Source: Thoreauomyces humboldtii
Lineage: Eukaryota > Chytridiomycota > Chytridiomycetes > Spizellomycetales > Powellomycetaceae
Assembly: GCA_027596035.1 (NCBI GenBank)
Contig: JADGJA010000391.1
Coordinates: forward strand, 1-20,161
Direction of reading: 5' to 3'
DNA length: 20,161 bases
The position numbers and the translations under genes were made by a program. The notes beneath the pieces are model-generated. The model worked only from the letters and a program-made list of their open reading frames with translations, searched no databases and was not told the origin of the DNA. Every line of letters begins with the position of its first letter. The stretch's first letter is position 1. This document shows, piece by piece, positions 10,741-19,010 of the stretch.

Positions 10741-11754
10741 AAACAGTCGGTAGCGGAGACTCGAGGGGCTGGTCCCATTACCGAATTCTCTGCAAGGATG
10801 GAGGATTGATGGTAGGATTTGCTGTAATACTTCTGAGTACAGTACTAGTTTATAGTTGACTCTGGTGCTCTTCGACAAAGCAGCCCAGACCAGATCTCAT
10901 GTACATAATACAGTGCGGTCGCTCCAAGCGCGCAACCGACTGATGCAGCGCCTCTAAGGGTGATTGGCTACGCCGGCCCACATGCGACGTTCCTAGTCTC
11001 GATGACTCCGTGCTACGATACCTTCGAGTGAGCAAACATGGCTTCTACGACTGCGGGCTTCAAGTAGCCGTGCTGACGTGGAGTCGGAGATTGACCGCGG
11101 GGGAGAGAGCTGTCCAAAAACGGTCCCCTTTCGGCTTGTTGCCCCTCCTGTCGTTCGCCACAAAAAAAACAATCCAGAAATCAGCGGGTGCTCTCCGGGC
11201 CAGAAGACGACCGTCCCGTGGGAAGTAATGTTGCTCCCACTTGTTGCATGCAGATTCTCTACAGGTACAGCATGTCCAAGCAGATTGTGCAGCCACATAC
11301 CCGACCAGGGCCTGCTTCCCGGGACTTTGTAACTCTAAATCAGGTTACACTTCAAGAGACATGACCAAGCAAAGCATGACCCGTTCCTGGATCTTTCCTT
11401 GGGATTCAGAGGGGATGGGCCCCAGGTCCTATGGTGGACGACTCCATGGCATCACGCGCACTTTTCCTCACGTAGTGTCATACAGTGCCCCAAACACGCT
11501 CTGCAGCGCGCGCGCAAAACGTTTTCTTCTATGCATTGATACCTTCCCTGTTCGTCAAGTGTATCGAATACCAGTGTTTCTTTGAGCTTCTCACGAGGTG
11601 GAGAGGAAACCGACGGAAGGAAGGGCGAGGCTAGAGGGCTTGAATAGACGTGAGAGTATCAATTCGCTTTCTGCAAATGCGACATCTGCGTTTATGACGA
11701 AGGGGAAGCTCTGACCGATTTGTGAAACATCAGCACTGAATCAGCACTCCCACG
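10741..11754. other. Intergenic region, no gene seen
   Basis: About 1 kb between the Atg101 stop codon and the transcription factor start. Open frames on both strands are short, overlap each other and show no domain. It presumably carries the Atg101 3' UTR and the promoter and 5' UTR of the transcription factor. An eight-A run lies at 11162-11169. I see no tRNA-like or repeated structure. Confidence 0.4.
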
Positions 11755-13162
11755 ATGAGAACTCCATCGACGAAGAGATCTTCTTCTGTCTCGTCAACGA
11801 CAACAACGCCGGATGGAAAGTCGAAGCGGGTGCAGGTCAGGAATGCTTGCGGTAAGGGATTTTCGACACCTTGGAAGCACGCCTCTGTATCAGCACCGAT
11901 ATGGCTAACTTGTGAAACAAAGTCAACTGTCAGCGGGCTTGCAAGAAGTGCGACGAGGCTCGCCCCTGTTCGCGATGCGTCAAATTCGACTTGGGCGACT
12001 CTTGTCGAAATTCGGAGAGGAAGGAAAGAAGTAAAGGTACGGGTAAGGAAAAATCGTTCAACGCTTGAGAAGGACACGGGCATCGCGATCTGACTCGGGC
12101 TTCTAGGATTGAAGAGAGGCTCCTACAAACGAACAAGCTCAGGTAAGAGCTGCGAAAATCAAGCCATTCAGTCGGACACGGGCTTACTTTACATGTCCAG
12201 TCTCCAACGACTCGGACGGCCACCTGGTTGACTGCATCAATGAATTGGGCAGAAAATCCGGGAAAGGCATCCTTGCAACAGCGTTAATCGAGTCCGCGAT
12301 CCCATCAAGTACTTTCCATCTTCAATCCAAACAGCTGGCCATGGCAGCCGAATACCAACACCGCGCCGGTGCTTCCCTTCCTCCTTACCACCATCTCTAC
12401 ATCGCACCCGCGGATCCCAGTCCTTCCACCACCACCACCACCACTGCGACGACGCCCCCAACGACCAGTGCCACGTACCATCCTTATCGATACGAATACG
12501 AAGTGCCGCCGTTCAGAACGTCCATGCTCGGGAGTAGCGGTATTGAGTCTCGAACGAAGAGCATATTCCGTCCAGGGTCCTCCCTCGGCAGCACTCCACC
12601 CGACAGCTTCACGTCCCCGTACTTTGACATGATGATGAAGATGGAGCCCTTGTCGTTCGGCGGGGAGAGCTTGACGGACTCACCTTGCTCATCGGACATG
12701 CTATCAGCGTTCGGTTCCGATCCATCGCTACATCCCTCCAGATCGGGAGCCGAATCGACGACTTTGGATACGTTCCTGGCCAACCACAGTCGAATCCATT
12801 CGATGGCTGACCCCCTACCACTGCCACTACCCCCACCGCACCTCACAACCACCAAATCCTTTACGACGACCCCGCCGATGTCCATGCCGGCTCACCATAA
12901 CCATTCGATCAACTACCACCTCCCACTTTCGATAGGTGGATCCACGGGTCTGCCGTACTTGTCCCCTTATCTGGCATCTCAGTTCTCCGGGTTCAGACGA
13001 GTCTGGGAAACGGGGGAAGACGACGATGGGTTCGACGACGACGCTGTGGCGCTCATGAACCGGTACACGGAGGTGGGTGAGGATCGAGATGACGAAGAGG
13101 AGGAGGAAGTCGAACCTGAACGTGGACGATGTGGAGGTGGACCTGGCGAGGTCAGGGTGTAA
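11755..13162 (+). CDS. Zn2Cys6 fungal-type transcription factor
   Basis: Sequence-specific nuclear DNA-binding protein of the fungal binuclear zinc cluster class. Exons 11755-11851, 11923-12036, 12107-12142 and 12201-13162 give 402 residues. The cluster is at residues 32-60: Cys 32, 35, 42, 48, 51 and 60, with an extra Cys at 39 (ACVNCQRACKKCDEARPCSR), followed by a basic linker RKERSKGLKRGSYKR. The first intron falls inside the codon after the first cysteine, so no single open frame shows the motif. The rest is low complexity: Thr/Pro-rich around residue 140, Pro/His-rich in the middle, and strongly acidic near the end (EDRDDEEEEEVEPE), which could act as an activation region. No fungal-specific middle homology domain is visible. 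Cluster plus KRGSYKR linker resembles a family spread across early-diverging fungi and basidiomycetes; target genes cannot be inferred. Exon 4 could contain a further small intron near its start. Confidence 0.85.
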
Positions 13163-13351
13163 CCGAAAGAAAGGAAAGAGGGGCCTCATGCATCGACGAA
13201 CGCTCGGATAGATGGGAAAAAAGAACTTCCTATAGATGGAGATGGAAAGGGGGTCTAAAGTGTTCATGAGGGATTCCGGGGGATGCAAAGATTCCGGATT
13301 CCAAAAAAGATTGTTCTATGTGAATATGCAAAAAGAGTTTTCTAGAGTGTA

Positions 13352-14500
13352 TTACTTCATGGTCTCCTTGCCAAACTTCATGCACGTCTCGTAGACGAAG
13401 ATGGCGGCTCCGTTCGTGGGAAACGATCGAAGGAAACAAGGCGTAAAGCCCCTGTAGAAGCCTTTAAGTCCTTCGGTCTTCCATGTCTGAGTGATGCAGC
13501 TTCGAAGAGTAGGGTATCGTTTTGGCTCAAGAGGCTGTGTCATCATTTTTTGCTTCAACACGTCTACTCGCAGCCGGACGTTAGTGCTGCGCAGTCGGAT
13601 TCTCAAGGACATGTAAGACTGACCAGCGGGAAACGCGATTGTCCAGAACGTGTTGGCAGCGCAACCACCTGCCATGAACGGCAGTATGCTTTCAGACATG
13701 CCCCATTTCGTGAAAGCTTGGCGATACACCTCGTATGAGCCCCACAGACACCAGAAAAATGATCGAAAGAGCAGACACGCGGAAAGTCCGAGATAAAGTC
13801 CTGGAATACCATTTTTCTTCACCTAGTGACGTCGCTAATGTGAATATATGAATGTAGAGCGAAGAGTGGATGTTGATCATATGTACCAGCTGACGTGCGC
13901 AATCTACTGGCCCAGAGTATAATTTCGTTGTTGCATCGTACTGGACTTGCAGGCGTCCCTTCAGAACCTCCACTGGACAAGCTACGAAACTGACCGTGAT
14001 CCCGGCGCCGAGACCAGCGATGGCGTGCTGTATGATGGTCAACGGCGCGTTAGGATCTCCATCCTTCAAGAAGTATCGAAAATTGTTGAGGGATCCCATC
14101 TGCAAGCAGAACGAGGTCAGCCTAACGGTCAGATAGTAGGAGTAGGACTGGTCTTGATCGTGGTACCTGCACGCTGTCCATCAAAGCCCATCCAAACAGC
14201 GGGGGGGTGGCACCTTTGTATAGCGCTCGGAACCCTTCTTTCCGGATGGTAGCGCGGAGACAATCGATGGGTCCTTTGAAGCGACCGGAAGACCCCTCCG
14301 TCTGCAACCGGACTTTCACGGTGTCTATGGCCAGCAGCTGAGGTTAGCGCATGGTCTCCTCGCCATGGATTTTTCATTCACGTACCGAACGGGTGTCCCA
14401 CCAGGAGCTTTGTGGCGCCCGATGCCAGTCCGGCCACGAAACCCACATAGTTGTCTGGCCCTATCGCCCACTGGGATGGCTTTGGTTCTTTTTGTAGCAT
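13352..14500 (-). CDS. Mitochondrial carrier (SLC25 family), substrate unknown
   Basis: Inner-membrane metabolite transporter. Exons on the minus strand: 14500-14386, 14324-14167, 14099-13887, 13822-13624, 13563-13352; 897 nt, 298 residues, the usual carrier length. All three tandem repeats carry the PX[DE]XX[KR] signature: PFDTVK at 37-42, PVEVLK at 133-138 and PADVLK at 227-232. Each odd-numbered helix is followed by a matrix-helix segment such as GFRALYKG, GIPGLYLG and GLKGFYRG. The C-terminal RSFPTNGAAIFVYE stretch and overall pattern resemble the carnitine/ornithine/amino-acid branch, but I cannot assign a substrate. Two of the four introns split the codon for the signature acidic residue (Asp 39 in repeat 1, Asp 229 in repeat 3). 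The start ATG is the first in frame after an upstream TGA. The gene ends 190 bp from the convergent transcription factor gene and shares a short promoter region with the delta-tubulin gene. Confidence 0.9.
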
Positions 14501-14710
14501 AGTCCAGGGTGCTTGAACATTTCTTGAGGCTAGAATCGATGATCACATTAGATGATCTGAGCGTGCGGGAAGATCTGTGATCCGTCCGAAAGAGCCGGAC
14601 GTCTCCGCTTGTCATCTCAGACACAGAGTCACCGAGGAGAATGGAGCTACGCCACGCGCGGGGTAGCAGCTGAAAGAATATACTTTCCCATACCAGTACC
14701 GGTTACTTTC
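14501..14710. promoter_or_regulatory. Compact bidirectional promoter region
   Basis: Only 210 bp separate the start codons of the mitochondrial carrier (minus) and the delta-tubulin-like gene (plus). Both promoters and 5' UTRs must fit here or reach into neighbouring gene bodies. I see no clear TATA box or named operator. Confidence 0.55.
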
Positions 14711-16856
14711 ATGATCGTTCTACAGATTGGCCAGGTTCGTCTTAGTGTAGCTGCCGGTCGATATATGACGCTCAAGAACCGCTCTCATCCGTTGTGCAGT
14801 GCGGAATTCAAATTGGCCAGCAGTTTTTCTCTATACTTGAAGCCGAGTACGTTGAGGCTTCCGGGTTGCCTCTGCTTCGAATTACATGCTGAGTTAGTGT
14901 ACTCATGCCTACTTTGCGGCCCCAGGAATCAAAGTAACGAAAAGCTTGATCGTTCGCTATCTGGCTTCCGGCAGACAATCATCGACACTGAGCGCAAAGT
15001 AAGGGGAGGAGTCGGGCCTCCCGCTTTCTCCAGCAATACCAATGTCTAATGAGCGATTCAGACATGGCGCAAGCATCAGGCCAGCACGCGAAAGAGCAAG
15101 TTCCCGACCCGCTACATCGACAACGGAAGCTCCGGTCGAGGGAACAATTGGGCGCACGGATACTGGGACGTCTCTCACCTGGAATCGATTTTGTCCACAG
15201 TGCGAAAGCAGACGGAGGCTGCCGACAACCATGACGGGTTCATGATGCTCCATAGGTTGGAGGCACCGCCAAACTGCTGGTCGAAAAACCCTTAGGCTCA
15301 TCGAAACTGCCTTTGTGTCTCTTAGCATTGCGGGAGGGACTGGGTCTGGGCTTGGCTCGAGGTAGGGGCGTTTGCACTAAGTTTTCTGTCCGAAACTATG
15401 CTTATGTTCAGCTATATCTCTAGGGTAGCGGAGGAACTGCGAGATCAATACCCGAAGAACTACCTTACCACGTTCGCGTAAGTGCGAGGCACTTTACTTC
15501 ACGAAATGTGAAACATGCTGACCCATCGTTCTTCATCAGAGTGACGCCGTTCTCTACGGGCGATACAGCTCTTCAGCACTACAACTCGCTGCTTTCTTTG
15601 GGTTGGATGCAAAAGTACGGTTCATGCAACGACCGCTTGTCAGCTACCACCTCGTTTCTCAAGGGGCATCTTTTCCTAGGTACTCGGATATGATCGGCAT
15701 ATTTTCCAACGACGCGGTTATGGGCACCGTAACTCGGCAATACGGTCTGATGTCCTCAGGTAAGGCGCTCACACTCAATCACGATGCGCAGCTTTGATGT
15801 CTTCCGTGCTCAAGTCGCACTTTCGTCGAACAGGCGGAGGAATACCCAAAGTAACATTGGACAATATGAACGAGTACATTGCCCACTGCATAGCAGGGCT
15901 TTTTCTTCCCGTCACCGAGATACAGTCTATAGGTGGTGAGCTCAAATACAAACCGTACGTTGCGGCTGCGCTGATTTTGCGGCGGAAAGCGATATGTGGG
16001 TTCTGATGTTTGCGTCGTATTACCATCACCAGAAAACCGAGTGCCTGCGACGTCTGGAATCTCATTGCAGAGCTCACACCTGTCCCAGGGTGCAAGCTAA
16101 CGAGTTCTTCGTCCTCAACCCTTATACCCGACGTGCGCGTCACGAAGAAACCATTGTGAGTTGCTTGTGCGATCGCTTTCTTACCGCTAAGGGCGGATAA
16201 CTTCGGAATCTCACGATTCCTGCAACTATAGGTCGGCCCCCGTAGCCGACTGGGACGATCTGCGTACAGCGCTTACACGTAACATGCCGGTGCTGCCGTC
16301 CGGTGTGAAGCGAAAGTAAGTGCACTACGTACTTGAATCGGGATCCGTCACGATCTGGATGTTTAACGCTTGGTTGTTCTTTCTTTCTCAGATGCGTGGC
16401 TGCCAGAGTTCAAGCGCGAGGCGTGCTAGGCGGGGATTATTGGAAGCGGATAGGACATTTCGAGACGCAGCTCATCAACCGTCTCGGTCTGATCCACGGC
16501 GCAGACTGGCTCGACGTCCGCGTATCATCGCTTTATGGTAAGACTCAGAACCACGCCGAAGCGCGAGCATGGCAGCATTTCGCATGGTACACTGACGGGT
16601 AAGCGCTTCACCGCCACCAGCAACGAGCGTGAAATCTACCACCCGCTCCCTTGACCTCTGCTATAACGGATCCGACGCCGCGTATCTCTTGGACTCGATC
16701 ACGACAAAGGCGAGGGCCATGTACGACGCGAAGGCTTATCTGCACTGGTACGAGCGATACGGGGGCACCGAGGTGGAGGAGGTCTTCGGAGAGTGCTTCG
16801 AGACTCTCGCTGATGCCACGACGACGTATCGAGAGTTCCTTCATATGGAGGATTGA
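14711..16856 (+). CDS. Delta-tubulin-like protein (13 exons, intact)
   Basis: Tubulin-superfamily GTPase; delta-tubulin is needed for triplet microtubules of centrioles and basal bodies. Exons: 14711-14734, 14800-14846, 14926-14998, 15062-15255, 15326-15361, 15424-15477, 15540-15614, 15680-15759, 15834-15954, 16033-16155, 16232-16315, 16392-16537, 16621-16856; 1,293 nt, 430 residues (human TUBD1 has about 450). The N-terminus is MIVLQIGQCGIQIGQ, the tubulin start motif. TIIDTERK, GRGNNWAHGYW and the GTP-binding glycine loop AGGTGSG (115-121) follow, then LQHYNSLLSL, SNDAV and DNMNEYIAH. The C-terminus, ARAMYDAKAYLHWYERYG, is closest to delta-tubulin. The short segment between strand 1 and DTERK and the tail lacking an acidic extension also fit delta rather than alpha, beta or gamma. 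All joins keep frame with no internal stop. The donor-acceptor choice at 15760-15833 has alternatives (acceptor 15792). Epsilon- or another divergent tubulin is less likely. Confidence 0.85.
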
Positions 16857-16897
16857 AATCAGATCAAGGTTTTTGGGAGGTTTCCTCGTAAAAAGTC

Positions 16898-16928
16898 CTT
16901 CCGCGGGTTCGAAGTTCGCCCGCGGAAG
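16898..16928 (+). repeat. Perfect 10-bp inverted repeat (hairpin) in 3' flank
   Basis: Arms CTTCCGCGGG (16898-16907) and CCCGCGGAAG (16919-16928) are exact reverse complements around an 11-base loop, 42 bases after the delta-tubulin stop codon, followed by a T-rich run. The transcript would form a stable GC-rich stem in the 3' UTR. Function is unknown. Confidence 0.8.
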
Positions 16929-17045
16929 TTTGTTTTTGTATCGTTAAATCCACACTCTACACATGCACCGTGTGCCCGCCTGGTGCAATGCAGCACGTTC
17001 CTCGAATCATTCCTCCGTGGCAAGCCATGCCGTTCGTCAAAATCG

Positions 17046-17051
17046 AATAAA
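17046..17051 (+). terminator. Probable polyadenylation signal (AATAAA)
   Basis: AATAAA occurs 190 bases downstream of the delta-tubulin stop codon. It is the nearest perfect hexamer on the plus strand and a reasonable cleavage signal for that gene. Confidence 0.4.
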
Positions 17052-17173
17052 TAGCGGGAGCTGAGTCTCCATGCCCTGCAGGATGAATCAAATGTACAGT
17101 CCAACGGAAGAAGCACTTTCCGGCGTCCACGTAAGGGAAACTACATCAAAAATAGAACCTTTTCCGCCCCAGT

Positions 17174-17203
17174 ATATATATATGTGTATGTATGTATGTA
17201 TGC
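17174..17203. repeat. (TA)n/(TATG)n microsatellite
   Basis: A short TA run passes into about four TATG units, giving a 30-bp simple repeat between two convergent genes. Ordinary slippage-prone DNA. Confidence 0.85.
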
Positions 17204-17216
17204 CATGTACAAACGA

Positions 17217-17867
17217 TCAGAACAGGTATCCACCCATGGGCGAAGCGGCCGTCCCGTGAGAAGCCGATGCCGTCAAGCTCTCCCCGAATCCCCTAGCGAT
17301 GGCCCCGCACTTTCTCCGCAACCTCTTCCCCCTCCCTTCCTCGCCGTTCTCCCTCCGTTCTCCCTTGATCCAGCCCACGACGCTCCCCATGGGCGTCCGC
17401 TTCCGGTACGTGGGAGGAGCGTGCGGGACGTGCAAGGTGCAGGTGGATCGGTACGCCGGGAGACAGTCGACGGTCCCGAGGATGTGGAGCATGAGACGGG
17501 ATCCCGCGAACGCGGATGATGGGTATGGGTTGTTCGGATGGGGTTGGGGTTGCGAGTGGGTTGATTGGGAGGGTTGTTGGGCGGAGACGTGAGCACGTTT
17601 CCGTCGAAGAAAGCAGACGAGTCGTCGTCGAAAGGATCGGTGTGGGGTAGGGAGGGTGAGGGTTGTGGTGGAGTCGGATGCATGATGACGAGCTTCGAGC
17701 GGGGACGGTGATGCTTGGGATGGCGGTTGTTCTCGGCGTGGGATCGGATTGACGGGTGAAGGAGGGGTTGTTCTACGTTGAGGAGTTGGTGGTGGGAGGG
17801 GACCTTCGCGAGCTCGTTCAGAGCGTCGGTAGCCTCTAGCCGCTGGGTAGTTCGTGTATCCGAGCAT
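17217..17867 (-). CDS. Probable protein-coding gene, model unresolved
   Basis: I do not recognise the product. Two minus-strand frames look coding in different parts. From about 17842 down to about 17590 the frame that contains QRLEATDALNELAKVPSHHQ, then ENNRHPKHHRPRSKLVIMHP and DPFDDDSSAFFDGNVL has natural composition and C/G-ending codons; it is open from a TGA near 17865 to a stop at 17273. Below about 17480 the other frame, with LMLHILGTVDCLP, GSVVGWIKGERRENGEEGRG and a stop at 17217, looks better. No AG acceptor lies in the switch zone except one just before the codons for RTPMGSVV, so an intron of about 210 bp with donor after GGAAAC is possible; a frameshift is the alternative. The 5' end is not fixed: an acceptor at 17843-17845 could join upstream exons, perhaps within the open frame 17836-18267. 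Overall a Pro/Ser/His-rich, basic-tailed, probably disordered protein. Confidence 0.4.
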   Translation of the reverse strand: MLGYTNYPAARGYRRSERAREGPLPPPTPQRRTTPPSPVNPIPRREQPPSQASPSPLEARHHASDSTTTLTLPTPHRSFRRRLVCFLRRKRAHVSAQQPSQSTHSQPQPHPNNPYPSSAFAGSRLMLHILGTVDCLPAYRSTCTLHVPHAPPTYRKRTPMGSVVGWIKGERRENGEEGRGKRLRRKCGAIARGFGESLTASASHGTAASPMGGYLF

Positions 17868-19010
17868 CAGACCTGCGAAAGGGGTCTACTGGCGAGGACT
17901 TCTTCGAGATGTTACAGTACAGTAGCAAGGGCATGAACTCTGCACGCCTGGACTGACGAGCGAACAACAAGCGTAAACCGTCCGGTTTTTCTTTTTGCTC
18001 GTCGATGATGATTGCGAGGCCTAGTGTACTGCAAAGGCCATTACCCCCCACTTCTGTTCTTTTCTGACTACTTTTCGCGTGGGTTTCCCCTACCGCTGGG
18101 ACCGTGACGATCCCTTCCTCTGCCGTAACCGTTCTCCCAACGAGGCTCCGAGAGCAACAAGACTTTGCTTCGTTCTTCGGTTCTTCCCACGAGCCGAGAG
18201 AGAATTTCTGTAGGGGTGTGTACAGTAGGCTCTCGTTGTTGTTGTCGTCCTTCATCTGGTGTTGCATGGCATGCCGTCATGAGAGCAAAAAAAAAAAAAA
18301 AAAAGCTTCAGTTACGGTGACACCAAGGACGGAACAGCTTTCGATTGCACCCAGCGAGGCGGATCATCGACTGGTTTGGCAGATCATCAACGGCAGCGAT
18401 ACTACACGCTCGACTGTACATGTCACAAACGACGCACGCGCAGGGAGTTCACACCTTTGGACTTTTTCGATATCTGAGGCGATATTTGACGCACACCCCC
18501 ACCCACGCCCCCATCTCCTGAGCACTACCGAACCACACCTGGCCGTCGGAGGAGAGGAGCAGCGGGCGGCGGGCTTCCCCGGATTGAGGAGAGTCTGAGA
18601 TCCGGCTTGTATACAATACAGTACCTCACTCGACACTTCCTCCTGTCTTGCCTGGCCCCCCGTCATCGCCGCACGGCTGGCCCAAATGCATCCCATCGAT
18701 TTTCTTTTCTGCTGCGTCTTCATGCCCGCTTTTGTCCATAATCTGCTTTGAAAATCTAATTTCTCAAGTCATTGTTCTTATTTCTGGAAAACTCATTTGA
18801 TTTCGGATTGTGCTGTAAATATTTCCGTCCAAACTGTTCCATGCTGACCCTCTCCAACCAATAAACATAACCCCAAAAAAAGTTACACCCCTTCAAGATC
18901 GAAAGACCACATACCGACTACCTCCCTTGCAACCTCTCCGTCCAATCAACATTTCCAGTCCTCATCGCCAGCGACCAAAGACACGCAGAAGCGTTAGGGC
19001 ATTGCACTCG
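17868..19010. other. Intergenic region, possibly with upstream exon of the previous gene
   Basis: A minus-strand frame at 17836-18267 begins MQHQMKDDNNNESLLYTPLQ and could be a 5' exon of the unresolved gene at 17217-17867, but splice sites are weak. The remainder, to 19010, contains an A18 run, several short frames without domains, and should hold the 3' UTR of the Ser/Pro-rich gene. Confidence 0.3.
18287..18304 (+). repeat. Poly(A) tract, 18 bases
   Basis: An uninterrupted run of 18 A. No target-site duplication or retrotransposed coding sequence is visible beside it, so it reads as a simple homopolymer rather than the tail of a retroelement. Confidence 0.85.

Larger units (their letters stand above)
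16857..17216. other. Convergent intergenic region
   Basis: Space between the delta-tubulin stop codon and the stop codon of the minus-strand frame at 17217. It holds the perfect hairpin, an AATAAA and the TA/TATG microsatellite. No gene is seen. Confidence 0.5.

Noticed and set aside
14609..15049. 146-codon continuous plus-strand frame before the delta-tubulin body
   Set aside because: It runs through introns 1-3 of the tubulin model; only its QTIIDTERK part is real exon. The spliced reading gives the tubulin N-terminus.
15760..15791. Alternative 32-bp intron in delta-tubulin (acceptor GCAG at 15788-15791)
   Set aside because: It keeps frame but is far shorter than all neighbours and adds 14 residues where delta-tubulins have none; the 74-bp intron ending at 15833 fits better.
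17299..17592. Plus-strand frame with a ferredoxin-like ACGTCKVQVDRY stretch
   Set aside because: Only an isolated CxxC resemblance, no other iron-sulfur ligands at proper spacing, and the minus strand has the better coding pattern.
18287..18304. Poly(A) tract as the tail of a retroposed element
   Set aside because: No adjacent processed gene copy or target-site duplication could be seen.
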